Assembly: GCF_005860805.1 (NCBI RefSeq)
Contig: NZ_VCEJ01000004.1
Span: 310,001-374,000 of the forward strand
Length of the DNA stretch: 64,000 nucleotides
Source of the DNA: Dyadobacter luticola
Lineage (GTDB): Bacteria > Bacteroidota > Bacteroidia > Cytophagales > Spirosomataceae
Reading direction: 5' to 3'
The notes under the pieces were generated by a model that was given only the letters and a program-made list of their open reading frames with translations, was not told the origin of the DNA and searched no databases. The translations under genes and the position numbers were made by a program. Of the stretch, positions 57,183-64,000 are shown one piece after another; position 1 is the first letter of the stretch; each line of letters opens with the position of its first letter.

Positions 57183-58232
57183 ATGAAACGAAAAATAATC
57201 ATAGCCAGCTCTATCCTCGTCATCGGCCTGCTCATCGGCTTCCGGCTGGTTGCTAATAAGTCCAAACTGGACGAGAAGAAAAAAATGCCTGATACCAAGA
57301 ATGTTACCATTCCGGTGACGGCCGCGACGGTGAAAGAAGGCAGCACGGACCAGCAGCTGGTCAAAACCGGAAGTCTGATCCCATTTAAAGAAGCCGAAAT
57401 CATGGCAACTTCTGCCGGTAAGGTGCTTTCGGTGAAATATGAGCTTGGAACTTACGTAAATCAGGGAGCCACATTGGTGAAAGTGGATAGTAAGCTGAAA
57501 GAACTCTCGCTGCAAGCCACTGAGCTGAATATCAACAAGCTGAAAAAAGATTCGGAGAGGTATACAAAGCTTCTGGCAGGAAATGCAGCCACCGAAGTAC
57601 AGGTAAATGATACCAAATACAACTACGAAAATGCCTTGAATCAGGCTGAGCAGATCAAGCAGCAAATTAGTGACGCGTCGATCCAGGCACCGATCAGCGG
57701 CCGGATTGTGAAAAAGAACATTGAGCCAGGTGAATTTGTGAATGTAGGTACTTCGCTCGGTACCGTACTGGATGTTTCGCGGCTGAAAGTGCAGGTGATG
57801 GTGGGTGAAAATGATGTGTATAAATTGAAAGAAGGCCAGCATGTACAAGTTGCCGCGGACATTAATCCTAATAAAATCGATGGTGTGATTTCCTATATCG
57901 CGCCGCAGGGTGACGAATCGCACAATTATCCGGTGGAGATTGTGATCAAAAATGCCGGTCAGCTTCGTGCAGGGACATTTGTTTCGGTGTCATTTCTTCA
58001 AAAAACAAGTCAGCAATCCCTGCTGATCCCGCGCAGCGCATTGGTGGAAAGTATCCGAAATCCTTATGTATATGTGGTTGAAAACAATGTGGCCAAGCAG
58101 CGCAAAATAGAAGTTGGACGTGAATTGGGCAGTAACATTGAGGTGTTAAGTGGCTTGAAATCAGGCGAAACAGTGATCACAACCGGTCAGATCAACCTGA
58201 GCGATGGTGCTGCGGTGAATGTCACAAAATAA
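57183..58232 (+). CDS. RND efflux periplasmic adaptor (membrane fusion protein)
   Basis: A 349-residue HlyD/AcrA-like adaptor linking the RND permease and TolC. It has an N-terminal membrane helix (about 5-22), a lipoyl-like part (LIPFKEAEIMATSAGKVLSVKYELGTYVNQGATLVKVDSK), a coiled-coil hairpin (about 100-165), and the second lipoyl half (IQAPISGRIVKKNIEPGEFVNVGTSLGTVLDVS). Beta-barrel and membrane-proximal domains follow to the end. It does not have a lipobox. Located between tolC and the permease gene. Confidence 0.93.
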   Translation: MKRKIIIASSILVIGLLIGFRLVANKSKLDEKKKMPDTKNVTIPVTAATVKEGSTDQQLVKTGSLIPFKEAEIMATSAGKVLSVKYELGTYVNQGATLVKVDSKLKELSLQATELNINKLKKDSERYTKLLAGNAATEVQVNDTKYNYENALNQAEQIKQQISDASIQAPISGRIVKKNIEPGEFVNVGTSLGTVLDVSRLKVQVMVGENDVYKLKEGQHVQVAADINPNKIDGVISYIAPQGDESHNYPVEIVIKNAGQLRAGTFVSVSFLQKTSQQSLLIPRSALVESIRNPYVYVVENNVAKQRKIEVGRELGSNIEVLSGLKSGETVITTGQINLSDGAAVNVTK

Positions 58233-58256
58233 TTTTCATCAGGAAACTACAAGATT

Positions 58257-61200
58257 ATGTCAATCACAGAGGTAGCCGTAAAAAGACCGCTCTTCATCAC
58301 CGTAGTATTCGTAGTATTGATACTCTTCGGTTTGATCAGCTATAACCAGTTGTCTTACAATTTGTTGCCAAAATTCGAGGCCAATGTTGTAAGCGTCATG
58401 ACAACCTACCGCGGCGCTGCGGCGGATGAGGTTGAAACCAATGTTACCAAACATATCGAGGACGCGGTTTCTGCGATCGAAGGTTTGGACCAGATCAATT
58501 CCACTTCGCAGGAAGGCGTTTCGTCGGTGATTATTCAGCTGAAACAAGGCGTGAGCGTCGATTTGGCGCAGCAGGAAGCCCAGCGCAAGGTAGAGCAGGT
58601 GATTTCTCTTTTACCTGACGACGCCGACCGCCCGGTGATCAATAAATTCTCGACCGACGAAATTCCGGTTTTGAGAATGGGTGTTACTGCCAATTTATCG
58701 CCATCTGCATTATATGATTTGCTCGACGATAAACTAAAACCGCAGCTTTCGAACGTGCCGGGAGTAGGGCAGGTGACCATTATCGGTGGTACCGAGCGTC
58801 AGATTCAGGTAAATGTGAGCCAGGAAAAACTGAAAGGTTACCGGCTCTCGATCGGGCAGGTAGCACAGGCAGTAAACGCTGCAAATACTTCATACCCAGC
58901 GGGTCAGGTAAAAACGCAGGACGATCAGCTGTCGATCCGCTTTGATGCGAAACTGACTACGGTGGAGAATTTGAGAAATATTATTATCGGTCGCTCGCAA
59001 ACTGGCGGACAGATTTTTCTGAAAGATGTGGCCGAGGTAGTTGACGGGATCGCCGATGCAACTGCCGTGAACCACATTAATGGCCGGCCTTCGGTTGCGG
59101 TGCAAATTCAGAAACAATCCGACGCTAATGCAGTGGATGTAAGTAAGTTGACCCGAGAAAGGCTGACTATACTTGAAAAGCAATATGCGGCCCAGGATTT
59201 GAAATTCAACATTGCTTCCGACCAGTCGATTTATACGTTGGCTTCTGCGGACGCGGTGGTTTTTGACCTGGGACTGGCGGTTCTGATCGTGTCCGTGGTG
59301 ATGCTGCTTTTCCTGCACAGTTTCCGAAGCTCGATGTTTATTCTTGTCGCGCTGCCTTCTTCGATGATCCCGACATTCATTCTGATGAGTTTGCTCGGAT
59401 TTTCGCTGAATTTGATGACGCTGATGGCGCTTTCGCTCGTGGTCGGTATCCTCGTGGATGACTCGATTGTGGTCTTGGAAAACATTAACCGCCACATGGA
59501 AATGGGCAAAGCCAAGCGGCAGGCTGCGCTGGACGGTCGGAGCGAAATTGGGTTTACCGCGCTGGCTATCACCTTGGTAGACGTCGTGGTATTCGTTCCG
59601 CTGGCTTTGACCTCAGGTTTGATCGGTAACATTCTGAGGGAATTCTCGCTCGTGGTCGTTTTCTCAACATTGATGAGCTTGTTCGTATCCTTCACATTGA
59701 CGCCGCTGCTAGCTTCGCGTTTTGGTAAAATCGAAGTTTTAAGTAAAAACAGCCTCTGGGGCCGCTTGAACATTGCTTTTGAAAATTTTCTGGATCGGAT
59801 CAAAGACGAGTACGGTCGCATCCTGACCTGGATTTTGGGTCACAAAAGATACATTTTCATTCTTTCGCTGATGCTGATCGTAGGTTCCATCGCACTGGTA
59901 CCGGGTGGATTTATCGGAGCGGCATTCATGCAGCAAAGCGACCGCGGCGAGCTGAATATTTCACTCGAACTCGCGCCGACGGTTTCGGTATATCAAAGTA
60001 ACCAGGTTTCTCAGCGTGTCGAAAAGTTGCTTTTGAGCAAAAAAGAGGTGACCAAGGTATTTACCAATGTGGGTTACAGCAATACCGGTCTTGGAAATAC
60101 GTCAAGCAGCAACATTTCAAATTTGACGGTGCAACTGGTTGATAAAAAGGACAGAACGATTTCTTCGGAAGATTTCGGGATTGAAATACAAAAAGAAATT
60201 TTGCAGATACCGGGCGTGAAAGTGACCGTTTCGCCGACTTCGATTACGGGTAATGCCAACCAGGCGCCGATCCAGGTGGCGATTAAGGGGACCGATATGA
60301 ATGTGATCCGGAAAACTGCGGCGCAGGTGAAGGACATTGTAGCGTCGATCCCTGGAACTCAGAATGTTGATTACTCCGTGGATGATCCGAAACCGGAAGT
60401 AGGCGTGACGCTCGACCGTGAAAGAATGGCTGAGCTGGGTATCAATGCAACCGAAGTAGGTACTGCGCTGCAAACCGCATTCCGTGGTGACGATCGCTCG
60501 AAATTTAAGCAAAATGGTCGCGAATATGACATTATGATCAGCCTCGACCAGTTCGACCGCTCAAAAGCCGACGATATCCGCCACCTGACATTTGTAAATA
60601 ACCAGGGCCAAACATTCGAGCTGGCGCAATTTGCGACCATCCGGGAAGGTATGGGCGAAAGCGTCCTGCAAAGAATCGACAGGTTGTCTTCGATCACGAT
60701 CAACTCGCAGGTAGTAGGTCGTCCGTCGGGTTCTATCGGTGCCGACATTCAGGCAAAAATGGCCACTGTGAAGTTGCCTGAGGGTATTTTCATCGAATAC
60801 CGTGGTGATTTGAAAAACCAGGCTGATGCATTTGGAAGTCTGGGCGTAGCGCTGATCCTGGGTATCGTGCTGATTTATCTTATCATGGTGGCGCTTTACG
60901 AAAGTACCATTTATCCTTTCGTGGTTTTGTTCTCGATCCCGGTAGCATTGGTCGGCGCACTGACGGCATTGGCTTTGACGATGGAAAGTTTGACGATTTT
61001 CTCGATTGTCGGTATGATCATGCTCCTCGGTCTGGTCGCTAAAAACGCGATTCTGATCGTCGATTTTACGAATCAGCTAAAAGAAGAAGGCCACGCTTTG
61101 AAAGATGCATTGATCGAAGCCGGCAAAGAACGTCTCCGCCCGATCCTGATGACGACCATCGCGATGATCGCCGGTATGCTCCCCATCGCCCTCGCCTCCG

Positions 61201-61385
61201 GCGACGGTGCCGAAATCAAAAATGGTATGGCATGGGTGATTATTGGTGGTCTTACAAGCTCACTTTTACTGACAATTTTCTTGGTTCCGAGTGTGTATTA
61301 CGTGGTGGATCGGATCAAAGAACGATTTGCGAAACGTTCACAAAAGAAAAAAGCCAAAAAAGAAGAATTGCTTCTGGAAGCGTAA
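58257..61385 (+). CDS. RND multidrug efflux permease (HAE1/AcrB type)
   Basis: A 1042-residue inner membrane pump of about 12 helices in two repeats, each with a large periplasmic loop. The proton-relay residues are conserved: the paired Asp in VVGILVDDSIVVLENI (helix 4) and the lysine in GLVAKNAILIVDFTNQ (helix 10). It starts MSITEVAVKRPLFITVVF, like AcrB-class pumps, and ends in a basic KKKAKKEELL tail. Substrate may be drugs, bile salts or solvents. The operon is marR-tolC-adaptor-permease and ends with a terminator. Confidence 0.95.
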   Translation: MSITEVAVKRPLFITVVFVVLILFGLISYNQLSYNLLPKFEANVVSVMTTYRGAAADEVETNVTKHIEDAVSAIEGLDQINSTSQEGVSSVIIQLKQGVSVDLAQQEAQRKVEQVISLLPDDADRPVINKFSTDEIPVLRMGVTANLSPSALYDLLDDKLKPQLSNVPGVGQVTIIGGTERQIQVNVSQEKLKGYRLSIGQVAQAVNAANTSYPAGQVKTQDDQLSIRFDAKLTTVENLRNIIIGRSQTGGQIFLKDVAEVVDGIADATAVNHINGRPSVAVQIQKQSDANAVDVSKLTRERLTILEKQYAAQDLKFNIASDQSIYTLASADAVVFDLGLAVLIVSVVMLLFLHSFRSSMFILVALPSSMIPTFILMSLLGFSLNLMTLMALSLVVGILVDDSIVVLENINRHMEMGKAKRQAALDGRSEIGFTALAITLVDVVVFVPLALTSGLIGNILREFSLVVVFSTLMSLFVSFTLTPLLASRFGKIEVLSKNSLWGRLNIAFENFLDRIKDEYGRILTWILGHKRYIFILSLMLIVGSIALVPGGFIGAAFMQQSDRGELNISLELAPTVSVYQSNQVSQRVEKLLLSKKEVTKVFTNVGYSNTGLGNTSSSNISNLTVQLVDKKDRTISSEDFGIEIQKEILQIPGVKVTVSPTSITGNANQAPIQVAIKGTDMNVIRKTAAQVKDIVASIPGTQNVDYSVDDPKPEVGVTLDRERMAELGINATEVGTALQTAFRGDDRSKFKQNGREYDIMISLDQFDRSKADDIRHLTFVNNQGQTFELAQFATIREGMGESVLQRIDRLSSITINSQVVGRPSGSIGADIQAKMATVKLPEGIFIEYRGDLKNQADAFGSLGVALILGIVLIYLIMVALYESTIYPFVVLFSIPVALVGALTALALTMESLTIFSIVGMIMLLGLVAKNAILIVDFTNQLKEEGHALKDALIEAGKERLRPILMTTIAMIAGMLPIALASGDGAEIKNGMAWVIIGGLTSSLLLTIFLVPSVYYVVDRIKERFAKRSQKKKAKKEELLLEA

Positions 61386-61413
61386 TATTCTGTAAATCTT
61401 CCTCTTAAAAAAC

Positions 61414-61438
61414 AAAAATCCCCCGGAAGGGGATTTTT
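61414..61438 (+). terminator. terminator of the efflux operon
   Basis: AAAAATCCCC (61414-61423) pairs with GGGGATTTTT (61429-61438) around a 5-base loop, then GTTTTTT. It is 29 bases after the permease stop. The A-run before the stem also makes it possible as a weak terminator from the other strand. Confidence 0.9.
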
Positions 61439-61514
61439 GTTTTTTGGATCAATTTCAATCAACTCAAATCATTTGACTCACACAAGATCGTTCCAGATCA
61501 TTCTGAATCCCTTG

Positions 61515-61534
61515 CCGTCGGCTTAAGCCGACGG
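61515..61534. repeat. CCGTCGGCT...AGCCGACGG palindrome, third copy
   Basis: A perfect 20-base palindrome (CCGTCGGCT, TA, AGCCGACGG) 20 bases beyond the end of the small minus-strand gene. It matches the two palindromes near 48020-48081, so this is a dispersed element, 13 kb away from the first pair. Confidence 0.8.
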
Positions 61535-61554
61535 GAAAAGAAAAAAATGGATTC

Positions 61555-61797
61555 TTAAGCAGCTTTTAATGCTGCCATTTTTTCACAGAAGAAAACAAGG
61601 TCCCGGAAAGTGTAAAAGATGTCGAGTTTCCGCGGATTGTGGCCGGTTTGTTGCTCATACAATTCGAAACTGCTGTACATTTCCCAAAGATGCTCTGCCA
61701 TTTGGGAAGGCGTGTTGAGCTCAAAGAGCTGCTGGATTTGCTCGGCAAAAGCCTCGCACTTCGAGTCCGTAGACTCGGGAGAGTGTGTTTTGTTCAT
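61555..61797 (-). CDS. small hypothetical protein, 80 aa
   Basis: A short soluble protein rich in E, Q and F, MNKTHSPESTDSKCEAFAEQ at its start, with helical pattern (LFELNTPSQMAEHLWEMYSSFELYEQ, DIFYTFRDLVFFCEKM) and no signal or membrane helix. No family is recognised. I start at ATG 61797 because the upstream frame extends into a region that may form a structured RNA. Support is moderate: coding-like amino-acid composition and no overlap with a better gene. The CCGTCGG palindrome lies just beyond its 3' end. Confidence 0.5.
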   Translation of the reverse strand: MNKTHSPESTDSKCEAFAEQIQQLFELNTPSQMAEHLWEMYSSFELYEQQTGHNPRKLDIFYTFRDLVFFCEKMAALKAA

Positions 61798-61824
61798 TGT
61801 ATTGTTGTTTTTAGGATTAATAAA

Positions 61825-61900
61825 GCCCTGTCTAAGGTGTCCTAATGCACACAATACGAGGCATCCGGGGGCTTTCGCCGGATCCGCACCATAACAGGGC
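61825..61900. ncRNA. candidate structured RNA between two divergent genes
   Basis: GCCCTGT (61825-61831) and ACAGGGC (61894-61900) can close a domain that contains a hairpin ATCCGG/CCGGAT (61863-61868, 61878-61883) and a small GTGT/ACAC stem (61837-61840, 61849-61852), a three-way-junction layout. On the minus strand the larger loop contains GGCGAAAGCC, a GAAA tetraloop candidate. It sits about 28 bases before the small gene's ATG on the minus strand. No known RNA family recognised; strand unclear. Confidence 0.35.
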
Positions 61901-61991
61901 AGTTCGTCTAAGAGTTTTCATTGGTATTGTGTTTATAGGAATTCGAAAATTCGGGAAGTGGGAGGAGAAAAGCAAATCGGGGATTGGCATT

Positions 61992-62009
61992 GGTCACGTA
62001 AAAGTGACC
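61992..62009. repeat. GGTCAC/GTGACC inverted repeat
   Basis: GGTCAC (61992-61997) and GTGACC (62004-62009) flank a 6-base spacer, 76 bases before the broken gene at 62085. No T-run follows. It may be an operator or chance symmetry. Confidence 0.3.
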
Positions 62010-62084
62010 TCTGGATAAATGATAGGGGATAAATCAGAACCCAGGGGGGCTTTTTACTTATTTCGAGAAACTTAATCTGGCAGT

Positions 62085-62675
62085 ATGGGACTTAATTGGA
62101 TTCCGATGCGGAAACCTAAAAACGGATTTGAAAGACGTTTTGAAGAAATATATTTTGTGCTTACCGGAAAGGAGAAAGCAAAGAAGCCTGGACGGTTCGG
62201 AAAATTACTGGGTCGTCGGGTTTTAAGTGGAGAAGAGCTTCGAAATGAATGGAATAACATTTAAGATTCTCCTCTCGACATAATAGGAGCTCCCATCGTG
62301 GGAAGGGATAAGGTTGCGGACGATTGGCTTTGGTTAAAATATGATTCGCTTGCGGCTTGGCCTAAAATTTCAAAAAGTGACTTTCAAAGGGAATATCATG
62401 GATACTATGTTCTCGAACTTGCAACTGAATTTGATGGGTTATCCGTGTATTTATCCGGAGTTGAGGAAATCAATGTGTTTCGAGCGCAGTTTTTAAAAGA
62501 TACTGAGGACCTTATAGGTACAGACCTATTTGAGTTGGCTTGGGAAACACAATTCGCTTCTCAGGCTTTGATTTATGCCGAAAGGGTTTCAAAGGTGGCG
62601 GATAAAATCGCTGATAAGAACAATTTGCTGCATTTAAAGACTCAAAGATTACCCCCCAACTTCACCGGAGGATAG
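62085..62675 (+). pseudogene. unknown gene interrupted by one in-frame TAA
   Basis: An ATG at 62085 opens a 59-codon frame starting MGLNWIPMRKPKNGFERRF. It ends in a TAA at 62262-62264 and continues in exactly the same frame without further stops to 62673-62675. The continuation reads DSPLDIIGAPIVGRDKVADD, then DWLWLKYDSLAAWPK and so on to LPPNFTGG. The intact protein would be about 196 residues. A GTG at 62298 could start a shorter product of 125 residues. The family is unknown. The simplest reading is a nonsense mutation in a recently inactivated gene; a split gene or readthrough are alternatives. Confidence 0.6.
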
Positions 62676-62987
62676 CCTTGCAAGCAAAATTCACATTCTT
62701 TACTCCGCCGCAAGGTGGCTCAACTTTTACGCGAGCCGCGGGCATGGATATGAGGCGGATTATTAATGCTGGGACTGCAAACCTGCCCAAACCGCTTATC
62801 GTACTTATTCGTCCCCGTCCCTAGCAAATACTCCTGTACCAAAAGTACTATTTGCAAATCACCCACTTCCCGCAACCGTAAAATAAACCACCCCCGCCAG
62901 ATGCTCGTTTCTAGGCATTTATAGCAGACGACAAACTTCTTTTGTAGCCCAAAATAAAAACAATGTTTAACTACAAAAGCTAGAAAA
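62676..62987. other. 312-base intergenic region with one copy of a 63-base repeat
   Basis: No gene is supported here. The region starts right after the broken gene. At 62797-62859 it holds the first copy of a structured 63-base repeat whose partner lies at 63932-63994. The lipoprotein gene starts 128 bases after this repeat. Nothing else of note is seen in the first 120 bases. Confidence 0.6.
62797..62859. repeat. 63-base structured repeat, copy A
   Basis: Same length and 54 of 63 identical bases as copy B at 63932-63994. The differences fall in two short blocks (62812-62820 and 62836-62841). The constant parts are a 15-base start (ATCGTACTTATTCG core), a middle CTAGCAAATACTCCT and an end AAAGTACTATTTGCAAAT. 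GCAAATA and TATTTGC can pair, as can GTACTT with AAGTAC. Copy A is upstream of a lipoprotein gene, copy B at the window edge. Confidence 0.8.
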
Positions 62988-63737
62988 ATGAAATTAGTAC
63001 AAATGTGGTCAGTTGGCCTGAGCCTGGCCTGTGGAATGATAGTAAGCAGCTGCTCGAAAGAAGATATTCAAACGCCGCAACCGGAGGAGAAAAGTGTTAA
63101 TGCAAATTCAAGTCTTAGGCAAATTAATGCAGTATTGTCAGCTGCACCTTCGTTCCCGTCTACAAACGGTCCAGTGGGATGGAATGTTTACCCGGCAAAT
63201 TGGAAGCGCGGAGAAAATGAATCGTTGGATATGGCGGCTTTGCCGACAGGAACTTCTACTCTGACGCACCAGTGGGGGGATACGAAATTCCCCTGGGCTA
63301 AGCCGCTGACAGCCAATGTTTTTGTGCCGGGAAATGCCACGATCCTTACAGCAACCACACAATTTTCCCCCAATTCGCCGCAGGGAGAACGGTCGGCTGT
63401 GACAACCAAGATCAAGTATCTGAAACCTGGTAAGAAATACGCGATCATTTTTAATGTGTCTACTACGCTCGGCGATCTGCGGCCCGGAGCGGTTTCCGCC
63501 GCGTACTCGAAAGGAATAGAGATAGCCAAATATGCTTCGGGGGCTGACTTTGGCTTTGCCAACAGCGACTATGTCGACTTTGCGGGAAAAGAAGGCCAGT
63601 GGATTTCAAAAACGATCATATTCACGGCGATCTCCCAGGATGTGCAGTTTACCTTCGCACCCAAGTTGGCTGGAAAAGGTGAATATTCCTGGGTCAATAT
63701 TTATGTCGATAAAACTTCGATTAAAGAGCTCAACTAG
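62988..63737 (+). CDS. hypothetical lipoprotein, 249 aa
   Basis: An exported protein with a lipoprotein signal (hydrophobic 5-20, lipobox VSSC with Cys at residue 22). After an E/P/N/S-rich spacer, a beta-rich domain (about 60-249) follows with PVGWNVYPANWKRGENES, LKPGKKYAIIFNVSTTLGD, a DYVDFAGKEGQWISKTIIFTA strand and a C-terminal WVNIYVDKTSIKEL. The late strands resemble carbohydrate-binding or jelly-roll-like domains seen in Bacteroidota surface lipoproteins, but I cannot name a family. A terminator follows. The 63-base repeat lies upstream. Confidence 0.75.
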   Translation: MKLVQMWSVGLSLACGMIVSSCSKEDIQTPQPEEKSVNANSSLRQINAVLSAAPSFPSTNGPVGWNVYPANWKRGENESLDMAALPTGTSTLTHQWGDTKFPWAKPLTANVFVPGNATILTATTQFSPNSPQGERSAVTTKIKYLKPGKKYAIIFNVSTTLGDLRPGAVSAAYSKGIEIAKYASGADFGFANSDYVDFAGKEGQWISKTIIFTAISQDVQFTFAPKLAGKGEYSWVNIYVDKTSIKELN

Positions 63738-63765
63738 GCCGATTTTTGGACCATTTAAATGCTTG

Positions 63766-63796
63766 AAATGTCGCCCAGGGCTCCCGGGCGGCATTT
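63766..63796 (+). terminator. terminator after the lipoprotein gene
   Basis: AAATGTCGCCC (63766-63776) pairs with GGGCGGCATTT (63786-63796), with one G-U type pair, and is followed by TTTT. It is 29 bases after the lipoprotein stop. Confidence 0.85.
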
Positions 63797-63931
63797 TTTG
63801 TTTTTAAAAAGCCAAGTCTGAATTCTTAGGTAATGCCTGCGATTTAAAAATGGATTATCCAGCGGTATATCTCAATGAATGATCGGCGTTATCAGCTTCT
63901 CTACTAAAAAACCAAACCCCTCCGCGCAGCA

Positions 63932-63994
63932 TATCGTACTTATTCGCATCCGCCACTAGCAAATACTCCTATATGGAAAGTACTATTTGCAAAT
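63932..63994. repeat. 63-base structured repeat, copy B
   Basis: The second copy of the element at 62797-62859. It runs almost to the right edge of the window. The gene it may precede is outside the window. The remainder of the final 200 bases (63797-63931) shows no gene. Confidence 0.8.
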
Positions 63995-64000
63995 AGGTCA

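Noticed and set aside
61825-61900. tRNA or tmRNA fragment
   Set aside because: No T-loop GTTCGA-type sequence, no CCA end and no anticodon arm geometry are present.

Overview
The window reads as a chromosomal segment from a Bacteroidota bacterium of the order Cytophagales, most likely Dyadobacter or another member of the Spirosomataceae. This rests on gene content (a dual-membrane anti-sigma protein, DUF5777 and DUF6702 proteins, a MutS-like membrane ATPase, a periplasmic GH2 beta-galactosidase, a cysteine-free L32), on the absence of convincing Shine-Dalgarno sequences, and on promoter elements of the TAnnTTTG type. I found no rRNA, tRNA, CRISPR array, transposase or phage gene.

Layout. 1-496 is the start of a xylulokinase gene, followed by a 316-base region with three inverted repeats. 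813-12792 is mostly housekeeping: M28 peptidase, IspE, a lone oxidase subunit III, an MFS exporter, an OmpA/PD40 protein, a LOG-family hydrolase, the murein-recycling ligase Mpl, the ABC-F factor EttA, a DUF349 protein and a LacI regulator. 13069-20289 is a hexuronate catabolism locus (ECF sigma, UxuA, UxaC, KDG kinase, KDPG aldolase, then UxaB on the other strand), with a Uma2 nuclease gene lodged inside it. Three operator-like repeats lie between lacI and the sigma gene. 20405-28658 holds Lon, RseP, a membrane MutS-like ATPase and an ABC exporter.

28811-30893 is an ECF sigma factor overlapping a protein with an N-terminal anti-sigma-like segment, one membrane helix, a long linker and a C-terminal beta-barrel, the layout of the recently described Dma family. 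30973-32961 is a Rieske/DUF5777/YceI operon. A large beta-galactosidase with an acidic then poly-arginine tail follows, then CoaX, a gamma-glutamylcyclotransferase-like protein, an uncharacterised 486-residue protein, an Nramp-like carrier lacking the usual metal ligands, a Tat-exported Gfo/Idh oxidoreductase and a HigBA toxin-antitoxin pair.

43062-48650 (minus strand) is the lipid/translation cluster yceD-rpmF-plsX-fabH-efp-accB-accC. Next come a NeuD-like acetyltransferase, a small barrel protein, an M61 peptidase, a TIGR01777 oxidoreductase, a PlsC-like acyltransferase with an unusual active-site spacing, and an M48 lipoprotein protease. 55202-61385 is a marR-tolC-adaptor-RND efflux operon with recognisable MarR boxes. 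The last 2.6 kb is accessory in character: a small unknown protein, a possible structured RNA, a gene broken by one in-frame stop, a lipoprotein gene, and two copies of a 63-base structured repeat.
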